From: Luteibacter yeojuensis
Lineage (GTDB): Bacteria > Pseudomonadota > Gammaproteobacteria > Xanthomonadales > Rhodanobacteraceae
Assembly (NCBI RefSeq): GCF_011742875.1
Contig: NZ_JAAQTL010000001.1
Coordinates: 2,666,001-2,730,000, forward strand
Direction of reading: 5' to 3'
DNA length: 64,000 bases
Shown: positions 7,838 to 17,335 of the stretch, in pieces
Layout of the letters: each line of letters starts with the position of its first letter
Numbering within the stretch: the first letter of the stretch is position 1
Notes under the pieces: generated by a model
Database searches by the model: none
What the model was told of the DNA's origin: nothing
The model's input: only the letters and a program-made list of their open reading frames with translations
Program-made: the position numbers and the translations under genes

Positions 7838-8329
7838 GTGAAGGCCCGGATCGTCGGCAGCGCCTTGTTGCTTGGCCTCGTCGGTGCGGTGGCGTGGCAG
7901 TGGCAGGCGGACGAGGCGGAGGTGCGCGCGCATACGCTCACGTCACTCGATCCGCACGCGGTGACACGCATCGAGATCGACATGCGCGGCCTGCCGGGCC
8001 AGCGCTTCGAGCGGCGCGACGGGCATTGGACCGGGAGCACGGCGCACGCGGACGAAGGTCGCGCGCAAGACCTGGCCCTGCTGGCCGCCACACCGGTGGC
8101 CGACTGGCGGCCCGCCACCGACTTCGATGCCACGAAGATCGGCCTGTCGCCGCCGCTGGCGGTATTGGTGCTCAACGGCACACGCGTGGAATTCGGCGAG
8201 ATGGCCGCACTGGGCAAGCAACGTTACGCGAAGGTCGGCGACCGCATCGCCATCGTTCCGGCGCAGGCGCTGCCGCGTCCGCCGCGCACGGCGTCGTTGC
8301 CGACGACGGCGGTTGGTGGCGGTCCGTAA
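7838..8329 (+). CDS. DUF4340-like membrane-anchored protein of the Gld-type operon
   Basis: 163 residues starting at a GTG one base after the gldG-like stop. It has an N-terminal hydrophobic anchor (IVGSALLLGLVGAVAWQW) followed by a periplasmic domain with ITRIEI-like strands (VTRIEIDMRGLPGQRFERR) and the paired strands LAVLVLNGTRVEFGE and YAKVGDRIAIVP. Proteins of the DUF4340 type commonly close gldAFG-like operons, and this one is short for that family. Family assignment is from context plus strand pattern, so moderate. Confidence 0.6.
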   Translation: MKARIVGSALLLGLVGAVAWQWQADEAEVRAHTLTSLDPHAVTRIEIDMRGLPGQRFERRDGHWTGSTAHADEGRAQDLALLAATPVADWRPATDFDATKIGLSPPLAVLVLNGTRVEFGEMAALGKQRYAKVGDRIAIVPAQALPRPPRTASLPTTAVGGGP

Positions 8330-8404
8330 CGAAGGGCGGCATGCAGCCGATGGGCGTGATCGAACCGGCTTGCGTGTCGCCTCCGTACGCCCCATCTTTC
8401 GCCC

Positions 8405-9217
8405 ATGCCCGAGCTGCCCGAAGTCGAAACCACCCGCCGCGGTATCGCTCCCCACCTGGAAGGGCGCCGTGTCGCCGGCGTCGTATTGCGCCGGCCGGAC
8501 CTGCGCTGGCCGATACCGCCCGAGGTCTCGACCCTCCTGCCCGGTCAGGTGATCGATAGCGTCGAACGCCGGGCGAAATACCTGCTGCTGCATACCGGGG
8601 CGGGCACCGCATTGCTCCACCTCGGCATGTCCGGGGTGCTTCGCGTGTTGCCCGAAAGCACGCCCATCGGGAAGCACGACCACGTGGACATCGTGCTCGA
8701 CTCCGGCCAGGTGCTCCGCTTCACCGATCCCCGTCGCTTCGGCGCGTTGCTGTGGCAGATGCCGGGCGAGACGCACGAGCTCCTCGAAGGCATCGGACCG
8801 GAGCCGCTTACCGACGCATTCGACGGCGACCTGCTCTGGCGGGTGTCGCGCGGGCGATCGGCGGCGGTGAAGACCTTCCTCATGGACAATGCGGTCGTTG
8901 TCGGCGTGGGCAACATCTATGCGAGCGAAGCGCTGTTCGCCGCGGGCATCGATCCGCGCCGCGCGGCCGGCAAGGTTTCGCGGGAGAGGTACGCAAGACT
9001 CGCCGGCGAAGTGAAACGCATCCTTGCCCATGCGATCGCGCGCGGCGGTACCACCTTGCGCGACTTCCTTTCGCCCGACGGAGCGCCGGGTTATTTCTAC
9101 CAGGAGCTGTTCGCCTATGGCCGCGCCGGCGAAGCGTGCAAGATCTGCGGCACGTCCATTCGCGTGGTGGCGCTCGGCCAACGCGCATCGTTCTACTGTC
9201 CCTCCTGTCAGCGCTGA
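8405..9217 (+). CDS. mutM: Formamidopyrimidine-DNA glycosylase (Fpg/MutM)
   Basis: A 270-residue bifunctional DNA glycosylase/AP lyase that removes 8-oxoguanine and formamidopyrimidines. The catalytic N-terminus MPELPEVET (Pro2 nucleophile, Glu3) is intact. The protein contains the helix-two-turn-helix region ([19 protein letters not shown]) and ends in a C4 zinc finger, [15 protein letters not shown] followed by CPSCQR. Length is standard. The start is fixed by the MPELPE motif. Confidence 0.98.
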   Translation: MPELPEVETTRRGIAPHLEGRRVAGVVLRRPDLRWPIPPEVSTLLPGQVIDSVERRAKYLLLHTGAGTALLHLGMSGVLRVLPESTPIGKHDHVDIVLDSGQVLRFTDPRRFGALLWQMPGETHELLEGIGPEPLTDAFDGDLLWRVSRGRSAAVKTFLMDNAVVVGVGNIYASEALFAAGIDPRRAAGKVSRERYARLAGEVKRILAHAIARGGTTLRDFLSPDGAPGYFYQELFAYGRAGEACKICGTSIRVVALGQRASFYCPSCQR

Positions 9218-9301
9218 TCCGGCGACGCGGCACGCCGTGAAGGCCCGTCCTTGTCCGACTCGTCGTGACGGGGAGCGTTGACAAGCGAAGGCCTTGTGCG
9301 T

Positions 9302-9363
9302 CGGCAGACCCCCGACAATGGCCCTGGCTACCCTTCGCGGACCTCCAACGCCAAGGAAAGCCA
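9302..9363 (+). promoter_or_regulatory. Upstream element shared with the second giant paralogue
   Basis: The block CGGCAGACCCCCGAC (9302-9316) and the run ending in CGCCAAGGA just before the start codon match, with small changes, the block at 25140-25199 upstream of the paralogue (CGACAGACCCCGAC ... CGCCAAGGA). The similarity suggests a duplicated promoter or leader. The AGGA at its end serves as ribosome-binding site. Confidence 0.45.
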
Positions 9364-12300
9364 TTGGACATGCTTCCGTCGCAGGCGCCGCCTGCCCACG
9401 TCGCCCATACCAACCAGTCCGCCCTGGACAGACTCCAGCGCATGCGGGACATCCAAGTCTGGATCCTCGAACAGCAGGCCGCGCTGCCGGGATCGATCGA
9501 GGGCACTGACTCCTCCCTCGCCCCATTCCTCGCCGCGCTGGACGCTTTCTGGGACGCCTCCGTCGAACATAAGGCAGGCCAGCCGGCTGTCCCGCGCCGA
9601 CAGGCCCTGGCCCTGCTCCTGGCCCAAGCCGCCGACGACGATGCCGCGTTACGCCACAACGACGGCACCCTCTCCGCTGAAGACCTGCTCATCGCGCGCG
9701 CCGTCAGGCTGCCTCCGGGCGGCCCTCTATCCAGCCACCTCCATGCGAGCGAACTCCTCGTCGGCACCCGGCCCTACGCCGGCGCTCTCGTCCTCCAGGA
9801 CGACCGCGATCCCGCGCGGGTACTGCTGTTCACCGTCGAAACCGGCTGGCGGGTCTTCGCGTCGCTCGACGTCCTCTACCGCGACGTCGAACTGGGCATG
9901 CGCCGGCAACTGGCCCAACGCGACGAGCTGCCCGGCATCGGCATGGACGACATGGAAGCGGTCATCGACACGCACTTCCTCGACACCCGGCCCATCGACG
10001 GCGATGCGTTCGATACCTTGACCCGCCGGCTCGTCGAACGGCTGCGCGAACGGGTCACGCTGGCCTTCGCGACGCCCGTCGACGAAGAACGCCAGGATGC
10101 CTTGCATGCCGCCCTGGACCTGCACGCCCTGCTCGACGTGCACGGCATCGTGCGCGACCGGGACCTCTCCCTGGCCACCCGGCTCGACGAGGAACGTCTG
10201 GCCGGACAGCCCAAGGCAGTCCGCGACCACTGGCGGCGCATGGCCGCCGACTACCGCGACAGTGCCTACCGAGCCCGCGACCTCCAGTCCTCCGGGACGT
10301 CGTCGCTGGACGCGTTCATCCTGGACGCGTTGGCCACGGCTTTGCGCGATCGCGGCATCGCCGTGTCGCCACGCGACGTGCGGGTCCGCCTGACCCGCCG
10401 CACGCTGGAGAACGGTCCGATCGCAACCGCCCTGTCGGGATTCGCGCGGCAGGAGCTCTCGTTGCTCGAACTGGCGTATCGCAACCTCGGCGACACCGAC
10501 GGCCTGGAGGTCATCCACGCCGACGGCTCGTTGCGCACCGATATCCCGGCACCGGTCGTGCGCAAGATCGTCCGCGACCTGGATCTTCCCAACGCCTACG
10601 CCCGGCACCTGGAGAGCACGCTGGGCGATACGCCGCAGGGTCGTGGACAGCGCCGGACGTTCACCGGCCTGCTGAAGGCGCGCATGGCCTTCGAGGCCGC
10701 GGATGCGCGGCTGTCCTATTACGACGGCAACGAACCCCGGTCCTTCCATCCCGATCACCGGGAGCGTGGCTTCGCCTGGGTGAAGGCCGTGCTGGACCAT
10801 CCGGCCTCGACGGGCCGGGCGCGGGTCGAAGGCCACGAGATCGTTATCCACCAACTGACCTACCAGGGCGCCGCGCTGACCGGGCTCTTCCTGATCGGCG
10901 CCCGCCAGAGCGGAGCCGTCGCCCGTGTCGTGCTCTACACCCCCGACGCGCCCGATGGCCTCGCGTGGCGTGAATTCGCCGACCGGGCCACACTGACCCG
11001 CGACTTCCTGCTCAACCGCCGGTTCGAGCATTACCTCCTGGCCCACCTGCCCGACGAACTCGGCGAGGCCGATCCCGCCCGACAGGGCTCGCGCCGTTTT
11101 CGGGTGCCGCGCTTCAACGACGATCGCTCCGCGAGCTGGATATTCAGCACGGGAAGCTGCCAGGGATGCACCGAACTGGCGGAAAAATTCCACTCGCGGG
11201 AGGTCGCGACCGATATCTTCGACCGGGCCTACGACGACCTCGTCGCCCTGGCCAAGCGCAACGCCAGCGACGTCGCCCGCTCGACCGCCAACACCGACGT
11301 CGGTGCCGCCAGGGACGTGCTATGGCACTGGAACCTACCCGTCCAACTGACCCGCGAACTCGTCGGCGGTGTGATCCGGAGCGTGCCGCAGACCGCCCAG
11401 GCGGCATGGCGTTTCTACGACAACGTGAAGGCAGGCGAACGCACCGAGGCCTTCCTCGCCTTCGTCGATGGCTATACCGCCGGCCTCGCCGTCCTGCCGC
11501 TCTACTCCCAGGTGCCCGTGCTGACCGGCGCCTACGTCCGCGCTACTGCCGGCTCGCGCGTCCTTGCATCCAACCGGAGCACGCTGTCCAGGCCGGACAC
11601 CCTCTTTGATAAACGTTTCCTCGCGAAGGACGTCGTCATTCCACCCGGCGAATCCATGTCGGTCTTCCATGTCGTCGAGCATGCGGGAGTGAAGCGCGGC
11701 ATCATCCGGCACGAAGGAAAGTCCTATCACGTGCGCTACGACACGACGCATGACAGCTGGCGGCTCTTCGACGCCGGCAACCCCGGGCGCCACGGTCCGC
11801 CGGTGGAACGCCTTGCCGACGGCACATGGCGCTTCCGGCGCGGCGGGCTGGCTGGCGGTGGCGGCGGGTCCAGCCGCCACGCCCGTCTGCCGACGGAAGA
11901 TCCCCTCTTCCTGCTGTCCGACAACGAGCTGCTGAACGCCGACGTCGCGCGGCTCACGACCCATCAGCGCGGCGTGCTCCTGGACACGCTGTACCGGGAC
12001 CTCGCCGCGACCGACTACGACCGTGTCCTGAAGCACATGCTCGGACGAGAACCCGCGCCACACCGCCTGTCGTCGACGCAACGCCAGGCCTGGAACGATG
12101 CGCTGCAAGCCGGTACATGGGCGCCCGCCGAGGCGCCGGTCGCGCCCCGCCTCCCCATCGATCCGCCCGGCCTGCCGGCGGGAACCGCCCCCCGCGGCGC
12201 GAGCCGGCTGCCCCGCCTGACCACGGTCGACCAGTCCTGGTGGCCTCAGCACGTCTACGCCTACCTTCCGGGTCAGATCTCAGGCCAGGGAACGGAAGTC

Positions 12301-12672
12301 GTGAGCGTGGCCTTGCAAGAGCTACGGGTTTCCCGCGGGCTGCACGTGGGAATCCCCGTGACGACCCTGCCTCCCACGACGCCACTCTCCTCCCTGCCGA
12401 CCGGCCTGACCCCATGGATACCGCGCGCGGCGGGAACGACCGCCAACAGTACCCTCGGTTCCGCCTCCGGCCGCTGGGTCCGTATCGACCTGCACACGCT
12501 GATGCGCCGTTCCACGACACCCCGGAGCCGGTCCTATCAGCTATTCAGGATCGATGAGACGGACGCCTACCTGCTCCGTCCGGTCAACCGGCACAACCTG
12601 CATGCGAACGTCGACAAGCAGACGTCCGTGCGCTTCTCGGGCAATGAATTCGAGATCGGCTCGATGCCGTGA
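9364..12672 (+). CDS. Giant ToxA_N/DUF6543-like (dermonecrotic-toxin-like) protein, paralogue 1
   Basis: About 1102 residues with no signal peptide, similar from end to end to the protein at 25200-28550. Shared landmarks are: N-terminal MLPSQAPPAHVAHTNQSA; LLFTVETGWRVFASLDVLYRD; LAYRNLG; RERGFAWVKAVLDHPAS; VLYTPDAPDGLAWREFAD near residue 524; a CxxC segment GSCQGCTELAEKF near 597; and C-terminal WPQHVYAYLPGQ near 962 followed by GIPVTTLPP. The VLYTPDAPDG-type motif and overall layout recall large Pseudomonas proteins of the ToxA_N (DUF6543) family, putative secreted effectors. That family call is from memory and the activity is unknown. The start is set at TTG (9364) because TTG-GAC-ATG aligns with ATG-GAC-ATG of the paralogue and AAGGAAAG precedes it; ATG 9370 is the alternative. 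Confidence 0.7.
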   Translation: MDMLPSQAPPAHVAHTNQSALDRLQRMRDIQVWILEQQAALPGSIEGTDSSLAPFLAALDAFWDASVEHKAGQPAVPRRQALALLLAQAADDDAALRHNDGTLSAEDLLIARAVRLPPGGPLSSHLHASELLVGTRPYAGALVLQDDRDPARVLLFTVETGWRVFASLDVLYRDVELGMRRQLAQRDELPGIGMDDMEAVIDTHFLDTRPIDGDAFDTLTRRLVERLRERVTLAFATPVDEERQDALHAALDLHALLDVHGIVRDRDLSLATRLDEERLAGQPKAVRDHWRRMAADYRDSAYRARDLQSSGTSSLDAFILDALATALRDRGIAVSPRDVRVRLTRRTLENGPIATALSGFARQELSLLELAYRNLGDTDGLEVIHADGSLRTDIPAPVVRKIVRDLDLPNAYARHLESTLGDTPQGRGQRRTFTGLLKARMAFEAADARLSYYDGNEPRSFHPDHRERGFAWVKAVLDHPASTGRARVEGHEIVIHQLTYQGAALTGLFLIGARQSGAVARVVLYTPDAPDGLAWREFADRATLTRDFLLNRRFEHYLLAHLPDELGEADPARQGSRRFRVPRFNDDRSASWIFSTGSCQGCTELAEKFHSREVATDIFDRAYDDLVALAKRNASDVARSTANTDVGAARDVLWHWNLPVQLTRELVGGVIRSVPQTAQAAWRFYDNVKAGERTEAFLAFVDGYTAGLAVLPLYSQVPVLTGAYVRATAGSRVLASNRSTLSRPDTLFDKRFLAKDVVIPPGESMSVFHVVEHAGVKRGIIRHEGKSYHVRYDTTHDSWRLFDAGNPGRHGPPVERLADGTWRFRRGGLAGGGGGSSRHARLPTEDPLFLLSDNELLNADVARLTTHQRGVLLDTLYRDLAATDYDRVLKHMLGREPAPHRLSSTQRQAWNDALQAGTWAPAEAPVAPRLPIDPPGLPAGTAPRGASRLPRLTTVDQSWWPQHVYAYLPGQISGQGTEVVSVALQELRVSRGLHVGIPVTTLPPTTPLSSLPTGLTPWIPRAAGTTANSTLGSASGRWVRIDLHTLMRRSTTPRSRSYQLFRIDETDAYLLRPVNRHNLHANVDKQTSVRFSGNEFEIGSMP

Positions 12673-12806
12673 ACGCCGACACGTAGCAGGCCGATAGGAC
12701 TTGAGCTGCTCCGCAGGACTACAACGAGTAGGGAGAAAATCTGACGGCGGGGCGTGGGGAGTGGCTTCTAGACTCAACCCTCCCCACCCCCACACGGAAG
12801 TTCCCG

Positions 12807-13721
12807 ATGAATCACGCCTACCTCGTGTCGGTGCGCACCGGCATATTCGCCCTCGCACTGTGCGCCGGCGCCGCCCTCGCCGGCACCCCCGAGGACACCA
12901 GTCAGCCTTTCGACCGCTACAGCTGGGTCACCACGCATAACGCCTTCACCAGCAACGGCCTCATTCCCAACCAGAACCAGACCATCGACGAGCAACTCGC
13001 CGCGGGCGTGCGCGGCCTCATGCTCGATCTCTACTACCATGAGGACCGCGTGCGGCTTTGCCACAACCGGTGCAGGAGCGGCTCGCGGACGCTCGCCGAC
13101 CTGTTCATCACCACCTTGCTGCCCTTCCTCGACGAAAACGGCGACGCGATCGTCACCCTGCACCTCGAGGACTACACGAGTCTCGACCAGCTCACGACCG
13201 AGCTGAACAAGGTACCGGGCCTCGGTGGCCGCACGTTCGATCCATATGCATGGCCGACGGACGGTTGGCCCACCTACAAGGCGATGCTGGAAAGAGGGCA
13301 GCGCATCCTGATCTTCAGCCACAACTGGGACAGCAGCGGAACGCTGACGACGCGCTCCGGCGACGTGCATATCATGCCGAGCGAGGACTTCACCGTCGAA
13401 AACTACTGGAGCCTCGGCACCACGGTCTTCACGCACGACCCGCGTTGCTACAGCCGGTGGGAGCACCAGCCGCTGGCGTCGCCGGAGATCCCGGGCATGC
13501 CGGGATGGCGGCCGCTGTTCACCATGAACCAGTTCCATGGCGTGCCGATACCGCTGCACCACGACAACCGGTTCGACACGCTCGTGACCCGTTACCGCGA
13601 CTATTGCTGGCCCGCCGCGCAACGCAAGCCGAACTACGTCGCCGTGGACTTCCACGAAAAAGGCGATACGCGACGCTTCGTCGACTGGCTCAATGCGCAG
13701 GCGGACGGCACGAAACCCTGA
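12807..13721 (+). CDS. Secreted PI-PLC X-domain (phosphatidylinositol phosphodiesterase-like) protein
   Basis: 304 residues with a clear Sec signal peptide (hydrophobic GIFALALCAGAALA, probable cleavage near ALAG). The mature part begins with YSWVTTHNAF, the first catalytic-histidine segment of PI-PLC X domains. It continues with GVRGLMLDLYYHEDRVRLCHN, corresponding to the 'R.ldlr....l...H' segment with the second histidine, then VTLHLEDYTS. This fold cleaves inositol phospholipids or related phosphodiesters outside the cell. Substrate cannot be judged from sequence. It follows paralogue 1 after 134 nt, in the same orientation, with a GGAAG site before ATG. Confidence 0.82.
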   Translation: MNHAYLVSVRTGIFALALCAGAALAGTPEDTSQPFDRYSWVTTHNAFTSNGLIPNQNQTIDEQLAAGVRGLMLDLYYHEDRVRLCHNRCRSGSRTLADLFITTLLPFLDENGDAIVTLHLEDYTSLDQLTTELNKVPGLGGRTFDPYAWPTDGWPTYKAMLERGQRILIFSHNWDSSGTLTTRSGDVHIMPSEDFTVENYWSLGTTVFTHDPRCYSRWEHQPLASPEIPGMPGWRPLFTMNQFHGVPIPLHHDNRFDTLVTRYRDYCWPAAQRKPNYVAVDFHEKGDTRRFVDWLNAQADGTKP

Positions 13722-13731
13722 TCGACGCCGA

Positions 13732-14505
13732 TCAGTCCGGCCAGCGCATGGCCGCATGGGTGTTGTTGAAGCGCGGGTCTTCCTCGTCGCCCGACACGCT
13801 CACCGCAAGGCCACCGGCTACGCCTTCCACTTCGATCGCCTGCGCGGGATCGAAGTGGGCACCCAGCGCCCCGAGTTCGACGAAGCGCTCGGACAAGGCG
13901 CCCGCGCGATCGATCTCGCGATCGGGCACGTTCGTCAGGCTGATGTCCGGACGGCCGAACTTGCGCATGCCGCGGGTGCGGATCCACGAACGCCCCTTGG
14001 TTTCCTCGGGGCTGCACAGGATCAGCACGTGGTGGCGCGGCGGCGCGCCGCCTTGTACCAGGTAGTGCTCGCGCCACGACGCGGCATCGAAGAGCGTCAG
14101 GATCTGCGGATCGACCACGGCCTTGCCACCGACGTCGGTCAGCGAGGCGACGACGCCCAATGTATCGCGAAGGTAGTCGAGGCTTTCCCGATCGGGGAAG
14201 CGCCCACGGATGGCGATCACATGCGGCGCGGCCTTGGCCTCCGCGTACGCCTCCGGATTGTCCTCGCGCAGCAGTTCGCCGAGGGCGCCGGAAAGCGGAT
14301 AACCCTCCCAGCGCGACAGCACCGCGTTCTGGAAACGCTGCAACTCCACGCCCTCGGGAAGCCCCGGGCTGCCGTAGCGGGCGGCGGGTATGGCCAGGTC
14401 CTCGGCGAAGGCGCCGAAGACGAAGAACAACAGCACGGCCTGCTCGTCGCTGGGCTTCCAGTAGGGGCGCGGCCACTCGGCGGCATGGGTGGTCGTCTCG
14501 GTCAC
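13732..14505 (-). CDS. Conserved hypothetical protein in operon with tdk
   Basis: 257 residues, soluble, with no signal peptide or membrane helix. It begins [20 protein letters not shown] and has a hydrophobic N-terminal patch [19 protein letters not shown] and a later segment [18 protein letters not shown] do not recognise the family. Its ATG overlaps the tdk stop by four bases (ATGA), so it is translationally coupled to thymidine kinase. It converges on the PI-PLC gene with only 10 nt between stops. Confidence 0.7.
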   Translation of the reverse strand: MTETTTHAAEWPRPYWKPSDEQAVLLFFVFGAFAEDLAIPAARYGSPGLPEGVELQRFQNAVLSRWEGYPLSGALGELLREDNPEAYAEAKAAPHVIAIRGRFPDRESLDYLRDTLGVVASLTDVGGKAVVDPQILTLFDAASWREHYLVQGGAPPRHHVLILCSPEETKGRSWIRTRGMRKFGRPDISLTNVPDREIDRAGALSERFVELGALGAHFDPAQAIEVEGVAGGLAVSVSGDEEDPRFNNTHAAMRWPD

Positions 14506-15155
14506 GCGGGATTTCCTTCTTCGGGTTCGCTCTCGCCGAGCGGCAGCATCGGCTGCTGCAACTCGATACGTCCGTCGCCGCCGGTGATGCTCTTGAACTC
14601 GGCGCGGCTCACGGAGACATAGCGGTCGTTGCCGCCGATCTCAACCTGGGGACCCTGGGTCACGGCGCGCCCGTGCTCGTCCACGCGTACCACCATGGTC
14701 GCCTTCTTCCCGGAATGGCAGATCGTCTTGATCTCGTCGAGGTTGTCGGCCCAGGCCAGGAGGTACTGGCTGCCCTCGAACAGCTCGCCGCGGAAATCGG
14801 TGCGCAGGCCATAGGCCAGGACGGGGATGCCGAGGCGGTCGACCACGTCGGTCAGCTGCCAGACCTGGGCCTTGCTCAGGAACTGGGCCTCGTCCACCAG
14901 CACGCAGTGCAGGGCGCCGCGCCCGGCGATGTCCTTCTCGACGATCGCGAAGATGTCCTCCTCGCCGGCAAAGCGCACCGCCCGGGCCTGCAGGCCGATC
15001 CGGGAGGCCACCATGCCTTCCCCGTAGCGGTCGTCCAGGGCCGGGGTGAGGATCAGCGTGCGCATGCCGCGCTCGTGGTAGTTGTGCGCGCTCTGCAGCA
15101 GCGTCGTGGTCTTGCCGGCGTTCATCGCCGAGTAATAGAAGTACAGCTTGGCCAT
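14502..15155 (-). CDS. tdk: Thymidine kinase
   Basis: 217 residues. It phosphorylates thymidine to dTMP with ATP in the pyrimidine salvage pathway. It has P-loop [14 protein letters not shown] at the N-terminus, Walker B-like [27 protein letters not shown] and the lasso region [13 protein letters not shown] with YVSVSRAEF. The N-terminal [12 protein letters not shown] fixes the start. The zinc-binding cysteine set of type II Tdk looks reduced here (a single Cys in TICHSGKK is visible), as in some proteobacterial enzymes. Confidence 0.95.
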   Translation of the reverse strand: MAKLYFYYSAMNAGKTTTLLQSAHNYHERGMRTLILTPALDDRYGEGMVASRIGLQARAVRFAGEEDIFAIVEKDIAGRGALHCVLVDEAQFLSKAQVWQLTDVVDRLGIPVLAYGLRTDFRGELFEGSQYLLAWADNLDEIKTICHSGKKATMVVRVDEHGRAVTQGPQVEIGGNDRYVSVSRAEFKSITGGDGRIELQQPMLPLGESEPEEGNPA

Positions 15156-15243
15156 GCGGGTGGTTCCGGTGCGTGACCCCACATGGTAACGCACCCACCT
15201 GCTACCATCCGGGGCCTCGTCCGCCGTCGTCCCGGTCGATCCC

Positions 15244-17238
15244 ATGCTCAATCCCCAACAACATGCGGCCGTCGAATACTGCGACGGCCCCTTGCTGGTG
15301 CTGGCCGGTGCCGGTTCCGGCAAGACCCGCGTCATCACGGAAAAGATCTCGCACCTCATCTCGCGCCGGCACCTCGCGGCGGAGAAGATCGCGGCCATCA
15401 CCTTCACCAACAAGGCGGCGAAGGAGATGCGCGAGCGCGTGGGACGGCTGATCTCCGACGATGCGGCGAAGGCGCTTACCGTCTGCACGTTCCACGCGCT
15501 GGGTCTCAAGTTCCTCCAGATCGAGCACGATCGCGCGCGCCTGCGCCGCGGCTTTTCCGTGCTCGACGCCGACGACAGCGCCAACATGATCAAGGAGCTC
15601 TCGCCCAAGGGCGTGAAGCCCGAGGTGATCCTGGGCATCCGCAACCTGGTCGGCCGCGCGAAGAACGCAGGCATGACGCCCGAGGAAGCGATGGCATCGG
15701 CGCGCAGCCCGCGCGAGATCGAAGCCGCGACGATCTACGACCTCTACCAGCAGCGCCTCGCCGCCTTCAACGCGGTGGATTTCGACGACCTGATCCGCCT
15801 GCCGCTGCGCATCCTCGAGACCGACGACGAGGCGCGCGCCATCTGGCAGGAGCGCCTGCGCTACCTGCTGGTGGACGAATACCAGGACACCAACGACGCC
15901 CAGTACCGCTTGCTGAAAGCCCTCGCCGGACCGAAGGCGCGCTTCACCTGCGTGGGCGACGACGACCAGAGCATCTACGCGTGGCGCGGCGCGAACCCCG
16001 AGAACATCGACCAGCTCGGCCGCGACTTCCCGCAACTGCGCGTGATCAAGCTGGAGCAGAACTATCGCTGCGCGAAGCGCATCCTGCGCGCGGCGAACCA
16101 GCTCATCGCGAACAATCCGCACGTCCACGAGAAGAGGCTCTGGAGCGATCATGTCGAGGGACCGCCCATCCGCGTGCTCGAATGCAAGGACAGCGACCAC
16201 GAGGCCGAGCGCATCGCCGCCATCGCCGCCAACCTGCATGAGAAGTACAAGGAAAAGGGTGTCCGCTGGGACGACTTCTGCATCCTGTATCGCGGCAATT
16301 TCCAGGCGCGCGCGCTGGAGAAGGCGCTGCGCGTGGCGCGCGTGCCGTACCACCTGAGCGGCGCGCTGTCGTTCCTCGACCGCGCCGAAGTGAAGGACAT
16401 CCTCTGCTACCTGCGCCTGCTCACGAATCCGACAGACGATGCCGCCTTCCTGCGCGTGGTGAACGTGCCCAAGCGCGAGATCGGCGCCACCTCCCTGGAG
16501 AAGCTGGGCCAGATCGCGCAATCGCGCAACGCCTCGCTGCTCGATGCCGCGCGCAGCGACGCCGTGCTGAAGACACTGTCGCCACGGCCGGCCTCGGCGC
16601 TGGCCGGCTTCGCGCGGCTGATGGACGAGTTGCGCAGCCACGCCGTGCATGAAAGCGCGGCGGACCTCGTGAACTCGGTCATCGAGAAATCCGGCTATGG
16701 CGCGCATATCGCCGCATCGACGCCCGACGAGACGCTGCGAGAGCGCCGCCTGGGCAACCTGCGCGAGCTGATCGACTGGTTCCGGGCCATGGGGAAGGAC
16801 GGCGGCCGCACGGGCGACATCGCCGCGCAACTGGCCTTGCTGAGCCACGCCGATCGCGACGACCCCGGCAACGCGCTGCGCATGATGACGCTGCATTCGG
16901 CCAAGGGCCTGGAATTCCGCTTCGTCTTCATCGTGGGCTGCGAGGACGGCACGCTGCCGCACGAGGGTGCGATCGACGAGGGTCGCCTCGACGAGGAACG
17001 CCGCCTGATGTACGTGGGCATCACACGGGCGAAGGAATCGCTGACCTTGTCGTTCGCCGCGAAGTCGCGCAAGTACGGCGAGATCCTGAGCAACGACCCC
17101 AGCCGCTTCCTGGAGGAGCTGCCACAGGACGACCTGCACTGGGACGGCAAGGACCCGGATGCCGACGCCGAAGTGAAGAAGGAAACCGCGGAGACGCACA
17201 TGGCGCGCATCCGCGCGATGCTGGCCGGCGGCGCCTGA
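15244..17238 (+). CDS. rep: ATP-dependent DNA helicase Rep (UvrD/Rep superfamily 1)
   Basis: A 664-residue 3'-5' SF1A helicase that assists replication forks past obstacles. Motifs in order: [19 protein letters not shown] (Q motif), [12 protein letters not shown] (motif I), [11 protein letters not shown] (Ia), VDEYQDTN (II), [14 protein letters not shown] (III), LEQNYRC (IV), [10 protein letters not shown] (V) and [13 protein letters not shown] (VI). Length and the [20 protein letters not shown] signature favour Rep over UvrD. It is divergent from tdk with about 90 nt between the starts. Confidence 0.96.
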   Translation: MLNPQQHAAVEYCDGPLLVLAGAGSGKTRVITEKISHLISRRHLAAEKIAAITFTNKAAKEMRERVGRLISDDAAKALTVCTFHALGLKFLQIEHDRARLRRGFSVLDADDSANMIKELSPKGVKPEVILGIRNLVGRAKNAGMTPEEAMASARSPREIEAATIYDLYQQRLAAFNAVDFDDLIRLPLRILETDDEARAIWQERLRYLLVDEYQDTNDAQYRLLKALAGPKARFTCVGDDDQSIYAWRGANPENIDQLGRDFPQLRVIKLEQNYRCAKRILRAANQLIANNPHVHEKRLWSDHVEGPPIRVLECKDSDHEAERIAAIAANLHEKYKEKGVRWDDFCILYRGNFQARALEKALRVARVPYHLSGALSFLDRAEVKDILCYLRLLTNPTDDAAFLRVVNVPKREIGATSLEKLGQIAQSRNASLLDAARSDAVLKTLSPRPASALAGFARLMDELRSHAVHESAADLVNSVIEKSGYGAHIAASTPDETLRERRLGNLRELIDWFRAMGKDGGRTGDIAAQLALLSHADRDDPGNALRMMTLHSAKGLEFRFVFIVGCEDGTLPHEGAIDEGRLDEERRLMYVGITRAKESLTLSFAAKSRKYGEILSNDPSRFLEELPQDDLHWDGKDPDADAEVKKETAETHMARIRAMLAGGA

Positions 17239-17250
17239 TTCGTGCGCGCC

Positions 17251-17327
17251 TGTAGGAGCCGCTATAGCGGCGAGGACAATCCTGCGCATTGTCGCGAGGT
17301 TTTCTCGCCGCTATAGCGGCTCCCACA
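17251..17327. repeat. REP-like inverted pair, copy B
   Basis: Left arm 17251-17274 and right arm 17304-17327 are reverse complements except for one base, and each contains the palindrome GCCGCTATAGCGGC. It lies in the 97-nt gap between the convergent rep and AI-2E permease genes. This is the best-preserved copy of the family in the window. Confidence 0.85.
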
Positions 17328-17335
17328 GAGAGCGC

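Noticed and set aside
5542..8217. Open frame of about 891 codons antisense to the Gld-like operon
   Set aside because: It crosses four sense genes with clear motifs and coupled starts; shadow of GC-rich third positions.
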